64,000 nucleotides of DNA, from contig NZ_FONY01000010.1 in the NCBI RefSeq assembly GCF_900113045.1, positions 62,001-126,000 of the forward strand. The letters run 5' to 3'. This stretch comes from Thermoflexibacter ruber. GTDB taxonomy: Bacteria; Bacteroidota; Bacteroidia; Cytophagales; Thermoflexibacteraceae. This document shows positions 37,726-46,782 of this stretch, one piece after another. Each line of letters opens with the position of its first letter. Position 1 is the stretch's first letter. Both the position numbers and the translations under genes were made by a program. The notes below the pieces were generated by a model that was given only the letters and a program-made list of their open reading frames with translations, did not search any database and was not told the origin of the DNA.

Positions 37726-37778
37726 AAGTGGATACAGTTCATTAGAGGTTAGTGGTTGAGGGTAAATATGAAAAATTT

Positions 37779-39968
37779 TTAATTTCCTATCTGAAACCGC
37801 ATTTGGCTTGGTGGGTGCTGTATAGATTCTCTGTATCTTTGCTTGATTCGCTCTACTCCTATGGTAGAGTTATCAAAAAACATCTGCTCGGTAATGCCTG
37901 TAATAAGGAAACTTGTGCAAGGCTTTTTCTGACCAAAGATATGTACATCTACCCTTATTACTATCTCATGATTTCTGGCAGGAATAAAATTACCAGTGAT
38001 ATAACCATGATAGCCTTGTTCTCGGATAGTTTCTGGGTTGGTTGTATGGTCAAAATAGTCTTTTTTAGAGTATTTAAAGTTAATAAACTTTTTCGAGTCA
38101 GATAGTTCCCTACCGATGAATATTGTATTCCGCTCTGTAACCGTTTTGTAGTGTCCTTGGTCAAACTGATTTTCTTCTCCGTAGCGGAACTGCATGATTG
38201 CCAAGCGTGCATTCCGACAAATCTGCTCTGGTACGGGCTTGTCCGCTAACTCATTGTTTTTTTGTATTTCTCGTATTTGTTGTCTTAATTGCATGGTGTC
38301 GCTACGAAGCTGACTAAGGGCTTTTCTAAGTGCTGCAATTTGCGCGTTCTGCTCTTGTTCATCTTTGTTCCCTTCATCTAATCGCTTAATGATTTCTCCA
38401 TATTTGTTTTGTAACTCTCTCAATTTGAGGGAATAAGCTAATGCTGAGTCTTCTCTAGCTTTAATTTGGTCACTAAGGTCATCATTAAGTTCTAAGAGTT
38501 GGTTATATTGACTTTCTTTTTCTTCTAATTCTTTGACTTTTGCATCTAACTCTTTATCAGCACGCAAATAACGCCTTTGGATAGCAATGGTAACAGTACT
38601 TGCTATAATAGTAATAATCAATACGATAAGTAGTGTAACATTTCTTTGTTTAAGGCGTTTTCTTTCGTATTCTTTTTCCTTTTCATGGGTGTAAATATCT
38701 TGAGAAAAAATCAAAAACTCTTTTTCCAAATCGGTCAAATCACTAACCTTTGACCATGCAATCATATCTTTTAAAAACTTTCCCCTAAGTGCCGTAGCTT
38801 TATCACTTTTCCCCGATTGTACCCACCTTGCCAAGTCAAAAGTAAAAGGTCTATCCAACTTGCTCAGCATTTCTACTACCCAGTGTTTGTTAAAAAACTG
38901 CTCGTAAATCTTGTTGTCTATGCGCAAATACCCTTTGTTACTTTCTGATACTAAACCAGAAAGCCTCAGGTAAATTTGCACAGGATTGGAGCGTTGGATA
39001 GGAATAGAAGTTCTGTTAAGTAGGTCTTGGTATAAGTGCAACATCTCTACTCCATAGCGCATATCAGAGCAGATTCTGTTTTGAATATTGGCTAAGTTGG
39101 CATCTAACTCTCCTGTTTGATGACTAAGGAATAGCTGCTCGACTAATTGCTTGACTACTTCTTTTTCATTGACAATAAAGCCTTTCTGCAAGAGATAGGC
39201 ACATATTTTTTGCGTAAGGTATGGCTGTCCATTGGTATATTCAAAAACAGCTTTCAACAGTTTTTCTGGTTCGTGAGTAATGGAGGAGAATCCTTGTGTA
39301 AGGACGTGTTTGGATTCTTCAAAATTGAAATTTTCCAGATAAATAGGAACGCCAATGTTAAAAGGGGTGCGTGCAGAATCTCGCATCAGTTCATCAGGTG
39401 AAGCAACCCCTAATAGGGTAAAGTTTAAGCGATTTAGTTTGGGGTTGGTGTCCCTTGCATTGTAGAAGCTACGAATGACAGCAAAAAAGTCGTCAGCGTT
39501 AAATTCAGCAGAGTTTAGACCTAAAACCGTATCGATTTCATCAATAAAAATCACTATGGATTGCTTGGTCTTTTCTAAAACGACCTGTTCTAAAAAGTTG
39601 GCAAAACGACTCACAGGAGGCAGTTTGAGGTTATCCTCCCACCAAACCTCGAGTGCTTCGTAAATATCCAAGTCATAGGCGATACGGTCAAGCAGAGCAT
39701 AATACCACTGCTCAGCAGAAACGTTGTGCGTACCTATGGAGGTCAAATCTATGGCAGAGCAAAGAAAATCCTGTTCTATAAGACGTTTCATAGTTTGCAC
39801 TCTTAGACTCGATTTCCCCATTTGTCTTGCGGTAAGCACATAGCAGAAATGACTACCTTTCAGATGATAGAACAACTCATCGTCTGCCTTCCTTTTGACG
39901 TAGCTTGGAGAATCAAAAGGAAGCGAGCCGCCTGTTTGGTAGAAATTGATAGTGGTGTGTAAACTCAT
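37779..39968 (-). CDS. AAA-like (AAA_35) ATPase with membrane segment, coiled coil and C-terminal domain of unknown function
   Basis: 729 residues. Residues about 1-400 form an AAA_35/STAND-like ATPase: it begins FYQTGGSLPFDSPSYVKRK, has a P-loop TARQMGKSSLR and Walker B SIVIFIDEID, and is followed by a winged-helix-like region (RLSGLVSESNKGYLRID). One membrane segment lies at about 451-470, then a coiled coil (about 475-585). The last 140 residues form a beta-rich domain (from QICRNARLAIMQFRYGEE) that I do not recognise. AAA_35 proteins often carry WD40 or other sensor domains. The topology places the coiled coil and C-terminal domain outside the cytoplasm, so signal detection across the membrane is possible. 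Function unknown. Confidence 0.82.
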   Translation of the reverse strand: MSLHTTINFYQTGGSLPFDSPSYVKRKADDELFYHLKGSHFCYVLTARQMGKSSLRVQTMKRLIEQDFLCSAIDLTSIGTHNVSAEQWYYALLDRIAYDLDIYEALEVWWEDNLKLPPVSRFANFLEQVVLEKTKQSIVIFIDEIDTVLGLNSAEFNADDFFAVIRSFYNARDTNPKLNRLNFTLLGVASPDELMRDSARTPFNIGVPIYLENFNFEESKHVLTQGFSSITHEPEKLLKAVFEYTNGQPYLTQKICAYLLQKGFIVNEKEVVKQLVEQLFLSHQTGELDANLANIQNRICSDMRYGVEMLHLYQDLLNRTSIPIQRSNPVQIYLRLSGLVSESNKGYLRIDNKIYEQFFNKHWVVEMLSKLDRPFTFDLARWVQSGKSDKATALRGKFLKDMIAWSKVSDLTDLEKEFLIFSQDIYTHEKEKEYERKRLKQRNVTLLIVLIITIIASTVTIAIQRRYLRADKELDAKVKELEEKESQYNQLLELNDDLSDQIKAREDSALAYSLKLRELQNKYGEIIKRLDEGNKDEQEQNAQIAALRKALSQLRSDTMQLRQQIREIQKNNELADKPVPEQICRNARLAIMQFRYGEENQFDQGHYKTVTERNTIFIGRELSDSKKFINFKYSKKDYFDHTTNPETIREQGYHGYITGNFIPARNHEIVIRVDVHIFGQKKPCTSFLITGITEQMFFDNSTIGVERIKQRYRESIQHPPSQMRFQIGN

Positions 39969-40069
39969 GAAAATAAAGCCAAAAAGATGTTTATTTATAT
40001 TACGAAAAGGGCTTCAATTTAGTTGTAACTTATTTTGTAATTAGTAGCTAATTTTGCTATTCAATAATT

Positions 40070-40119
40070 TTTCATTTTCTTAGCAATAGGGTAGGGGAGT
40101 TATTGCTAAGAAAATGAAA
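40070..40119. repeat. Perfect 19-bp inverted repeat
   Basis: Arms at 40070-40088 (TTTCATTTTCTTAGCAATA) and 40101-40119 are perfectly complementary around a 12-base purine-rich loop (GGGTAGGGGAGT). It lies 17 bases past the stop codon of the DUF1080 gene. It may act as a terminator, but no clear T run follows in the minus direction. Confidence 0.6.
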
Positions 40120-40136
40120 TAAGGAAAAATTATTCT

Positions 40137-42032
40137 TTACCAAATTATTGCATACTGTATTTTTGCTTTGTTGCCGTCCCAAACAACAGGAATGAGTAGT
40201 TCCTTTTTATCTCCACTTTGGCGAATAAATGCCTTGGGCTTATTAGCCTCTGAGATTTGTATGTAATATTGTTTGTCGTCTATACTATAAGCCCCATCTG
40301 GTAGCTGGGCTATCTCTTTGCCTTCTGCTATTTTAGCGTACAAGTTATTGACTGTTTGAGAAACATTAAGCAATAGCTCTCTGCTCAACGCCCTGCTATC
40401 TTCTATAGGCATAATTTTATCCTCTACAGTGATACCTTGATATATGTACTTGAAAGTAGGTCTTCCACTGTCGTCGAGGTTGTAGCCTTTTTGTCTAAAT
40501 CCATCATTTTCTTTGTATTTACTTATCCATGAAGCATTGGCATCATTCAAGATGAGCAAAGTCGGTGTAGCAAAAAGTTCCACAGGATTGCCGATAGGGG
40601 CGGCTACTTGCGAGCCACCTCGGTCTTGCCACATACCTGTTACGTCTAAAAAATCCCCTCTCCATACTTGCATCAGTGTTCCTTGACTTAGGTCATAAGC
40701 GTAGTTAATTTTGCTAATTTCCCCTACTGAAATAACATGGGTACGCTTTTCTCCTTTGAAAAACATGAAACTACGGAGCAGATGTGGTTTTTGCTCTGGG
40801 TTGAGGTAAATCGCTCCCTCAGAAGCTATCAGAGGAATAGAACCTAAAGCGTGTAAGGGCTGGAAGCGCACTCCATTTCCTTCTATAAAAAGTCCTAAAG
40901 CCGTAGGAATCCAATTAGTGTTTTTTCTATATGCTATATCTATACTATGTTTCCCTTCGCTAAGAGGGATTATTTCTGTACGTTGTTCGTTGAACCAACT
41001 TTCAAACTTATTGGCTTCTATAGCTACTTTCTCATCAATGTATAAATGTGCCATGCCACCCTGTTGGATAGTAAAATAGTAATTGCCTGTCTCTGGCACA
41101 GTGAGTTCAGCTTTGAAACGAATCAAAAAGTCATTTTCTAAGCAAGTCAGCTCACTTGTTATGGCATCTGCTTTTCCTTGTTTTACTAACTTTAAGGTAT
41201 CATAGCTTGGCATTCCATTGAAAATCCCTTTGTAGCATTGGTAAGTAATATTCTCTAATTTAAGTGCCTGTCTATCAAATCTTTTGTATTTGATATTGCG
41301 AAAAGCAATGGCTCCATGGTCGCCTTGTATCCTCAAGGGAGCAGAAGCCACTTCCCGCTCAGAAACTGCCCCTCTGGTTACTCCAAGCAGTTCTACATTT
41401 TCATGAATCAAGATACCGTTAAGAAACACTTTCACAAACTGAGCGTTAGCGACCTTTTTTCCATTGGCATCAAACTTAGGAGCAGAAAACTCTATCCTCA
41501 ATTTTTGCCATAGTCCGGGTGCTTTAGAGGCATTCATACGGGGAGGGTGTCCTTGATAGCCTTTTTGCCCTTCGGGTTTGCTCTCGTCCCATCGCTCATA
41601 GATGCCTCCGCAATCTCCAGCTTTGACGGTTTTTTTTCCCCAAGAGTCCAATAGCTGAAGCTCGTAACGGCTTTGAAAATAAATCCCAGAATTAGAGCCT
41701 TTGGGCATCATAAACTCCAATTCCATTTCTATATCACCATGCTCCCAAGCAGTAAAAAGGTCTTCTTTAGCTTTTTCTGAGGGCATATTTACCAATATAC
41801 CCGTTCCTGTAGAGGTACTCATAGAAGCATTTTTATTGCGGTCTGCATAAACATCGCCTACAATTTGCCAGTTGGTACTTGGATTCTTAAAATTACTGAG
41901 GTCTGTTAAAGAAAGTGGAGATAAAGGATATTCTTTGGTCTGAGCCAACAGTGTAGGATATATCCTTAAAGTCAGGAGAAAGCATAAAACCAAACATTTT
42001 ATGCTGATAATAAGCGATTTATTCATTTTCAT
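40137..42032 (-). CDS. Secreted DUF1080 (3-keto-disaccharide hydrolase-like) plus PA14-like domain protein
   Basis: 631 residues. A signal peptide (about 1-31, ending TLLAQ) is followed by a DUF1080 concanavalin-like domain (about 40-255) with GSNSGIYFQSRYELQLLDSWG and APLRIQGDHGAIAFRNIK. A PA14-like domain (about 265-395; GNYYFTIQQGGMAHLYID) comes next, then a beta-rich C-terminal region of about 230 residues. DUF1080 domains occur in 3-keto-disaccharide hydrolases and glycan-binding proteins. It is probably periplasmic or surface glycan-active. The C-terminal part is unassigned. Confidence 0.83.
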   Translation of the reverse strand: MKMNKSLIISIKCLVLCFLLTLRIYPTLLAQTKEYPLSPLSLTDLSNFKNPSTNWQIVGDVYADRNKNASMSTSTGTGILVNMPSEKAKEDLFTAWEHGDIEMELEFMMPKGSNSGIYFQSRYELQLLDSWGKKTVKAGDCGGIYERWDESKPEGQKGYQGHPPRMNASKAPGLWQKLRIEFSAPKFDANGKKVANAQFVKVFLNGILIHENVELLGVTRGAVSEREVASAPLRIQGDHGAIAFRNIKYKRFDRQALKLENITYQCYKGIFNGMPSYDTLKLVKQGKADAITSELTCLENDFLIRFKAELTVPETGNYYFTIQQGGMAHLYIDEKVAIEANKFESWFNEQRTEIIPLSEGKHSIDIAYRKNTNWIPTALGLFIEGNGVRFQPLHALGSIPLIASEGAIYLNPEQKPHLLRSFMFFKGEKRTHVISVGEISKINYAYDLSQGTLMQVWRGDFLDVTGMWQDRGGSQVAAPIGNPVELFATPTLLILNDANASWISKYKENDGFRQKGYNLDDSGRPTFKYIYQGITVEDKIMPIEDSRALSRELLLNVSQTVNNLYAKIAEGKEIAQLPDGAYSIDDKQYYIQISEANKPKAFIRQSGDKKELLIPVVWDGNKAKIQYAIIW

Positions 42033-42261
42033 TACGTTTTTAATGATTTCTTTGGTGCTAAATTAAAGTAATTCTTGGGGTAAAAATAGTAATTCGTTAG
42101 AAATCTAAAAAACAAATCATGGAGCAGGGTAAGAAAATAACAAGGCAAGAGGGATAGCTCCTAATAATTTCAATATGGCTTAAAAGGTCAGACCTACAAG
42201 AAATGAATATTTGTTAGAACTTACTTATTTTGAAAAAGGATAACTAATAGATGTATGATTT

Positions 42262-42714
42262 TCAAGAAAATATCTTTGCAAACTCAATACTTACATTAAT
42301 GCTACTATCTTGAATGTAAGTGTGTTCCTTAGAAAAAGATTTGTGCTGCCAATCTGAGGAATAGATTTGTACTGTTTCCATAAGAGGGTTGATTAACCAG
42401 CAAGAGGGAACCCCAGCCTCAAAGTACTTGACAAATTTTTCTTTAATTTCTTGAGTGCCTTGCCTTGGCGAGATGATTTCAATAATGCAAAGAGGAATTT
42501 CTGTAATTCTGATTTCATCAAGTACCCAGTTGAGAGGACGCTTAGGAAAAATAGCCAAATCAGGCTCAGATTCCCAATCATTGAGCAAAAGAGTAGGTTG
42601 CGTGAGTGCGCGATATTCCGTTCCGTAACCGATATAAAAAAGTGCCGCAAGATTAGACTGCACTACGGAATGATAGAGGCTTGGCATATCTATACTGATT
42701 TCTTCTGTTTGCAT
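42262..42714 (-). CDS. Uma2-family putative endonuclease
   Basis: 150 residues from ATG 42714 (the frame opens further to 42762). The Uma2 fold is visible: ESEPDLAIFPKRP, CIIEIISPRQGTQEIKEKFVKYFEAGVPSCWLINP. This is a PD-(D/E)XK-like fold found in many paralogs in cyanobacteria and Cytophagales. Nuclease activity is predicted from the fold only, and no toxin-antitoxin partner is adjacent. Confidence 0.85.
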   Translation of the reverse strand: MQTEEISIDMPSLYHSVVQSNLAALFYIGYGTEYRALTQPTLLLNDWESEPDLAIFPKRPLNWVLDEIRITEIPLCIIEIISPRQGTQEIKEKFVKYFEAGVPSCWLINPLMETVQIYSSDWQHKSFSKEHTYIQDSSINVSIEFAKIFS

Positions 42715-42803
42715 AAGCAATAAGATTTTGTTCAAATTTACAAATTCCCCAAAAATTTTCAAGTATTTGACTTTGGGATATGTAAAATAAAAAATCTAAA
42801 AGT

Positions 42804-42811
42804 TAATTTTG
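42804..42811 (+). promoter_or_regulatory. Bacteroidota -7-like box for the B12-domain gene
   Basis: TAATTTTG matches TAnnTTTG, 39 bases before the start codon. No TTG at ideal spacing was seen. Confidence 0.4.
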
Positions 42812-42850
42812 TAAGCAAAGTCTTGTTTACATCAAGTAAATAACTATCAA

Positions 42851-43330
42851 ATGAACACAGCAACGCCTATTTACCAGCCAAAAAATAAAATACGCATTGT
42901 TACTGCCGCCTCGCTTTTTGACGGTCATGATGCAGCTATCAATATCATGCGAAGAATTATGCAAGCCTCTGGGGCTGAGGTTATTCACTTAGGTCATAAT
43001 CGCTCTGTGCAAGAGATAGTAGATTGCGCCATTCAGGAAGATGTGCAAGGAATTGCTGTTACTTCTTATCAAGGCGGGCATGTAGAGTATTTCAAATATA
43101 TGTATGACCTTCTGAAAGCAAAAAATGCTGGGCATATCAAAATCTTTGGAGGTGGAGGGGGGACGATTCTTCCCTCTGAGATAGAGGAGTTGCATGCTTA
43201 TGGCATTGCACGTATCTACTCACCAGATGACGGCAGAGCGATGGGTTTGCAAGGCATGATTAATGATTTATTAGAAAAGTGTGACTTTCCTACGATTGAT
43301 ATAGCTAATTTGATTAGCACTTTAAAGTAG
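42851..43330 (+). CDS. Stand-alone cobalamin-binding domain of IcmF type
   Basis: 159 residues. The sequence [72 protein letters not shown] and [14 protein letters not shown] matches the N-terminal B12-binding domain of IcmF, the fused isobutyryl-CoA mutase. In IcmF this domain is followed by a G-protein chaperone and the mutase. Here the protein stops after the first domain and a clean terminator follows. It may pair with a mutase encoded elsewhere, or be a cut-down remnant. The intact frame argues for function. A TAATTTTG -7-like box lies at 42804-42811. Confidence 0.85.
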   Translation: MNTATPIYQPKNKIRIVTAASLFDGHDAAINIMRRIMQASGAEVIHLGHNRSVQEIVDCAIQEDVQGIAVTSYQGGHVEYFKYMYDLLKAKNAGHIKIFGGGGGTILPSEIEELHAYGIARIYSPDDGRAMGLQGMINDLLEKCDFPTIDIANLISTLK

Positions 43331-43357
43331 ATATATAAAAATGATACAACAAAAAAA

Positions 43358-43384
43358 GCGTTGATTTATCAACGCAATATTTTA
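43358..43384 (+). terminator. Intrinsic terminator of the B12-domain gene
   Basis: Arms GCGTTGA (43358-43364) and TCAACGC (43369-43375) enclose a four-base loop and are followed by an AT-rich, T-containing stretch. An A run on the other side makes it usable in the minus direction too. Confidence 0.7.
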
Positions 43385-43402
43385 ATCAGCTGAGGTTCAT
43401 TT

Positions 43403-43783
43403 TTATGGGTAGGAAATGAAGTTAAATTTCAAATCTACGTCATCGGCGTACTCCTCGCCACTCTCAAGCATGTCTAAGTCACCTTCTTTGTAATACCAAT
43501 TTACCTCAGCCTTACCTCCTTTGTTTTTCACATAGTTTTCCAGCATGTCAAATATTTCTAAGAAACGTCTTGATGAACTTGTATTGAAGTAAGTCATTTT
43601 AAAATTGAATACAAAACTTCTCCCAGGTTGTGAGAGGTAAGTACTGAGCCATTCAAAAATAGGCTGAAAAAATTCTATGGTGTATTCGTGATAAGATTCA
43701 CCTGACATTTCTAAGATATTCGTCTGCGCATTAAAATCTACCGTAGGAATGTAGGTTGAGCCTTTGATGAATAAGTTGTCCAT
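43403..43783 (-). CDS. SiaC-family regulatory phosphoprotein (DUF1987)
   Basis: 126 residues. The family core is visible: LFIKGSTYIPTVDFNAQTNI, GESYHEYTIEFFQPIFEWL and FNFKMTYFNTSSSRRFLEI. The TSSS segment corresponds to the region phosphorylated in SiaC. In Pseudomonas, SiaB phosphorylates and SiaA (a HAMP-SpoIIE phosphatase) dephosphorylates SiaC, which controls a diguanylate cyclase. A SpoIIE phosphatase lies at 24.6-26.4 kb; no SiaB kinase is in the window. Confidence 0.87.
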   Translation of the reverse strand: MDNLFIKGSTYIPTVDFNAQTNILEMSGESYHEYTIEFFQPIFEWLSTYLSQPGRSFVFNFKMTYFNTSSSRRFLEIFDMLENYVKNKGGKAEVNWYYKEGDLDMLESGEEYADDVDLKFNFISYP

Positions 43784-44119
43784 GTGCTTTGCTCGGGTTT
43801 AGATAATCTAACAGCTAAAGTCAAACTGTTTCCTAAAAATACCTTTGTTTTATTAATTAAAATTGGTTATAAAACTCTCAAAAATAAACAATTTTTTAAT
43901 TCCAATACAATTTTATAAAAATAATACTTTGGAAATACAAATTGAAACAAACTTTTGCAGGAGTTTATATAAAAAACAAGAACATTTGTGGGGGCTGTCT
44001 GATAAATGCCTTTTATAAAGCAATAATACAAAAATTATGACAATATTTATAAAATCACAATTTTTTTTTAAAAATAAAGGCATAAACTTTTATAATTTAT
44101 GCCTTTATGAGAAAATTGC
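43784..44119. other. Intergenic region after rpsC
   Basis: About 336 AT-rich bases. It holds the rpsC terminator (44072-44108) and probably the promoter of the SiaC-like gene. No gene for L16 or other ribosomal proteins, which normally follow rpsC, is present. Confidence 0.6.
44072..44108 (-). terminator. Terminator of the rplB-rpsC operon
   Basis: Arms ATAAAGGCATAAA (44074-44086) and TTTATGCCTTTAT (44096-44108) are perfectly complementary over 13 bases. In the minus direction the stem runs into a T-rich stretch. Confidence 0.8.
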
Positions 44120-44890
44120 TTATTTCCCTTTCTTTTTATTGCGGTCTTTTTTCTTGCGTTTGTCCCTATCATTGCGGTCTCTTTCGTTGCGTCTGTTGCC
44201 TCCTTCACCACCAGTGCCTTGCTCTGCCTTAGGAACAGTACCCGTAATAGGAGAAAGGTCGCGCTTGCCATATACTTCACCTTTGAAAACCCAAACCTTA
44301 ATGCCTATTTTGCCATATACCGTCAATGCTTCTGAGATTGCATAGTCAATATCCGCTCTAAGGGTATGCAATGGTACTCTGCCTTCTTTGTACTCTTCGG
44401 TACGAGCCATCTCAGCACCTCCCAAGCGACCAGAAATACGAACTTTGATACCTTGTGCCCCTACTCTCATCGCATTGCTAATTGCTTGCTTCATCGCGCG
44501 ACGATAAGAGATACGACCTTCTATTTGTTGAGCTATCTGCTGACCTATCAGGCGTGCATCAATTTCTGGTCTTTTGATTTCATAGATATTGATTTGCACA
44601 TCTTTTTTAGTAACTTTCTTTAACTCCTCTTTGATAGTATCTACTTCCTTGCCGCCTTTACCAATGACTACGCCAGGACGAGCAGTATTGATAGTAATGA
44701 TGATACGCTTCAAAGTCCTTTCAATAACGATTTTGGCGATGCTTCCTTTGGGAATACGCGCATTTAAGTATTTTCTGATTTTTTCGTCTTCTACTAACTT
44801 CTCAGAAAAATCTCTGCCACCATACCAATTAGAATCCCAACCTTTGATGATTCCAAGTCTTAGACCATTAGGATTTACTTTTTGTCCCAT
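44120..44890 (-). CDS. rpsC: 30S ribosomal protein S3
   Basis: 256 residues: [20 protein letters not shown], a KH-domain segment ([17 protein letters not shown]) and the C-terminal S3 domain ([10 protein letters not shown]-like). The C-terminus carries an extra basic, glycine/arginine/lysine-rich tail after TGTVPKAEQ, which is common in Bacteroidota. It is the last gene of the four-gene ribosomal block; the rplV stop lies 18 bases upstream. Confidence 0.97.
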   Translation of the reverse strand: MGQKVNPNGLRLGIIKGWDSNWYGGRDFSEKLVEDEKIRKYLNARIPKGSIAKIVIERTLKRIIITINTARPGVVIGKGGKEVDTIKEELKKVTKKDVQINIYEIKRPEIDARLIGQQIAQQIEGRISYRRAMKQAISNAMRVGAQGIKVRISGRLGGAEMARTEEYKEGRVPLHTLRADIDYAISEALTVYGKIGIKVWVFKGEVYGKRDLSPITGTVPKAEQGTGGEGGNRRNERDRNDRDKRKKKDRNKKKGK

Positions 44891-44908
44891 AGTATTTTAC
44901 CTCTTTTT

Positions 44909-45310
44909 TTAATCGTTATTTGACTCTGTTGTATTGTTATCAGTAGAGTTAAAAACTGCTTGGGGAGCGGCTAACTCATCTACTATCAAAGTTACGTGAT
45001 TTGAACGCTTACGAACGCGATAGCCACGACCTTGTGGGGCTGGACGCATTCTTTTAAGCATAGTTCCACCATCTACATAAATGGTTTTTACATATAGGTC
45101 TGCATCTTCTATCTTTCTGCCCTCGTTTTTCTGTTCCCAGTTAGAGATAGCAGAAAGTAATAATTTTTCTAATTTTTTTGCTCCTATACGAGCCTCGAAC
45201 TTCAATATGTTCAATGCCTTCGTTACTTTCTGTCCCCTAATCATATCAGCCACCATACGCATTTTTCGTGGTGAGGTAGGGACATTTTTTAGTCTTGCTA
45301 CTGCTTCCAT
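44909..45310 (-). CDS. rplV: 50S ribosomal protein L22
   Basis: 133 residues: [30 protein letters not shown], and the exit-tunnel loop [19 protein letters not shown]. The start codon overlaps the rpsS stop codon by one base (TAATG), indicating translational coupling. A polar Asn/Thr-rich C-terminal tail is present. Confidence 0.97.
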   Translation of the reverse strand: MEAVARLKNVPTSPRKMRMVADMIRGQKVTKALNILKFEARIGAKKLEKLLLSAISNWEQKNEGRKIEDADLYVKTIYVDGGTMLKRMRPAPQGRGYRVRKRSNHVTLIVDELAAPQAVFNSTDNNTTESNND

Positions 45311-45585
45311 TATTTCTTTTTATCTTTTTTAGCTGTATGTCCTCTAAAAGTGCGAGTAGGTGCGAACTCACCAAGTTTATGCCCTACCATGTTTTCAGTT
45401 ACATAAACTGGAATAAATTTATTCCCGTTGTGTACTGCGAATGTATGACCAATAAAGTCAGGCGAAATCATTGAACGTCTTGACCATGTTTTAATGACTG
45501 ACTTTTTCCCACTTTCGTTCATCGCCAATACTTTGTTCTCAAGGCGAAAATCTATATAAGGTCCTTTTTTAAGTGAACGTGCCAT
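45310..45585 (-). CDS. rpsS: 30S ribosomal protein S19
   Basis: 91 residues: [39 protein letters not shown] and [16 protein letters not shown] are canonical for S19. Start and stop codons overlap the neighbouring genes by one base on each side. Confidence 0.98.
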   Translation of the reverse strand: MARSLKKGPYIDFRLENKVLAMNESGKKSVIKTWSRRSMISPDFIGHTFAVHNGNKFIPVYVTENMVGHKLGEFAPTRTFRGHTAKKDKKK

Positions 45586-46409
45586 TATTTTTTCCTCCTG
45601 CTGATAATTAGTGAGTTAGAATATTTCTTAGGTGTACGGGTCTTCTTACCTTTAGCATAAAGACCTTTACGAGAGCGTGGATGCCCACCTGATGCTCTAC
45701 CTTCACCACCGCCCATTGGGTGGTCTACTGGGTTCATTGCAACCCCTCTGTTACGCGGTCTGCGTCCCATCCAACGCGTACGACCTGCTTTGCCAAGTTC
45801 TACGTTCATATGGTCGCTGTTAGACACAGAACCTACGGTAGCCAAACAAGCGGTAAGTACCATACGAGTTTCTCCAGAAGGCATTTTCAGTATAGCATAT
45901 TTACCTTCTCTACCAAGCAATTGAGCATAAGTACCAGCACTACGAGCCAAACTACCACCTCCACCGGGTTGGATTTCAATGTTGTGAACGATAGTACCCA
46001 CAGGAATTTCAGCAAGGGGAAGGGCATTACCTACTTCAGGGGCTACGCCTGGACCAGAAATAATTTTTTGACCCACTTTAATTCCGTTTGGGGCAATGAT
46101 GTAGCGTTTTTCTCCATCTTCGTATTGTACCAAAGCGATACGCGCTGTGCGGTTAGGGTCGTATTCCACCCCTATTACCTCAGCAGGTACGTGATGCTTG
46201 TTTCTTTTGAAATCTACAATACGGTAGAGTTTTCTATGACCGCCGCCTATGTAGCGCATGGTCATTTTGCCTGTGTTGTTTCTACCACCCGTTCTTTTCA
46301 AACGAACTATCAGCGATTTCTCAGGCTTACTTTTGGTTATCTCCTCAAAGGTAGGAGCTATCCGTCCTCGCTGACCAGGTGTAATCGGTCTTAATTTTTT
46401 TACTGCCAT
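45585..46409 (-). CDS. rplB: 50S ribosomal protein L2
   Basis: 274 residues from ATG 46409 ([15 protein letters not shown]); the frame opens at 46430. The L2 core [19 protein letters not shown] and the C-terminal [17 protein letters not shown] loop, needed for peptidyl transferase function, are intact. It is the first gene of this block, with a consensus promoter directly upstream, whereas in most bacteria rplW would precede it. Confidence 0.98.
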   Translation of the reverse strand: MAVKKLRPITPGQRGRIAPTFEEITKSKPEKSLIVRLKRTGGRNNTGKMTMRYIGGGHRKLYRIVDFKRNKHHVPAEVIGVEYDPNRTARIALVQYEDGEKRYIIAPNGIKVGQKIISGPGVAPEVGNALPLAEIPVGTIVHNIEIQPGGGGSLARSAGTYAQLLGREGKYAILKMPSGETRMVLTACLATVGSVSNSDHMNVELGKAGRTRWMGRRPRNRGVAMNPVDHPMGGGEGRASGGHPRSRKGLYAKGKKTRTPKKYSNSLIISRRKK

Positions 46410-46497
46410 TGTGATTAAAGTATTTAGCAATAAGATAACTTGCTTATTTGCAAGGTTTTAATGCAACGATTTGTTACCAAACACCGTTTTGAGACCG

Positions 46498-46527
46498 CAA
46501 AGTTATATAAAATATTGATAATGACAA
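46498..46527 (-). promoter_or_regulatory. Consensus Bacteroidota promoter for rplB operon
   Basis: On the minus strand TTG (46527-46525), a 19-base spacer and TAACTTTG (46505-46498) match the TTG-N17-23-TAnnTTTG consensus. It lies about 90 bases before the rplB start codon. Confidence 0.7.
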
Positions 46528-46724
46528 TGCTTTACTGCTATTTTTTTATTCAATTTGATTTATATATCTTTAAGCTATTGATTTTAGGTAAGTTAGCAGA
46601 ATTTTGATTCTATTTTGTGCTTAGTTTGTATTTTGCTAAGGTTGGTTTACATTTAGGAAAGAGCTAAAAAATACTGAGGCGTAGAAAATTCATTTACCTA
46701 ATTCCCAAAATTTCAAAAAAACTT

Positions 46725-46732
46725 TAACTTTG
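46725..46732 (+). promoter_or_regulatory. Bacteroidota -7 box for aspS
   Basis: TAACTTTG, 50 bases before the aspS start. TTC at 46702-46704 is a near-match -33 element at a 20-base spacing. Confidence 0.55.
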
Positions 46733-46782
46733 CGAACTTTTATTCAAAGTAAATCAAATTTAGCATTAAAACTTTAAAATAT

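Larger units (their letters stand above)
46431..46782. other. Divergent intergenic region, rplB to aspS
   Basis: About 350 bases that hold one promoter for each direction (46498-46527 minus; 46725-46732 plus) and no gene. The rplW, rplD, rplC and rpsJ genes expected upstream of rplB are absent. Confidence 0.7.

Noticed and set aside
37752-38105. Plus-strand open frame of 117 codons after the symporter terminator
   Set aside because: It is mostly antisense to the AAA_35 gene end and has no protein family features.
45720-46394. Plus-strand open frame of 224 codons
   Set aside because: It lies wholly inside rplB on the opposite strand and has no family pattern; it is a shadow of the conserved gene.
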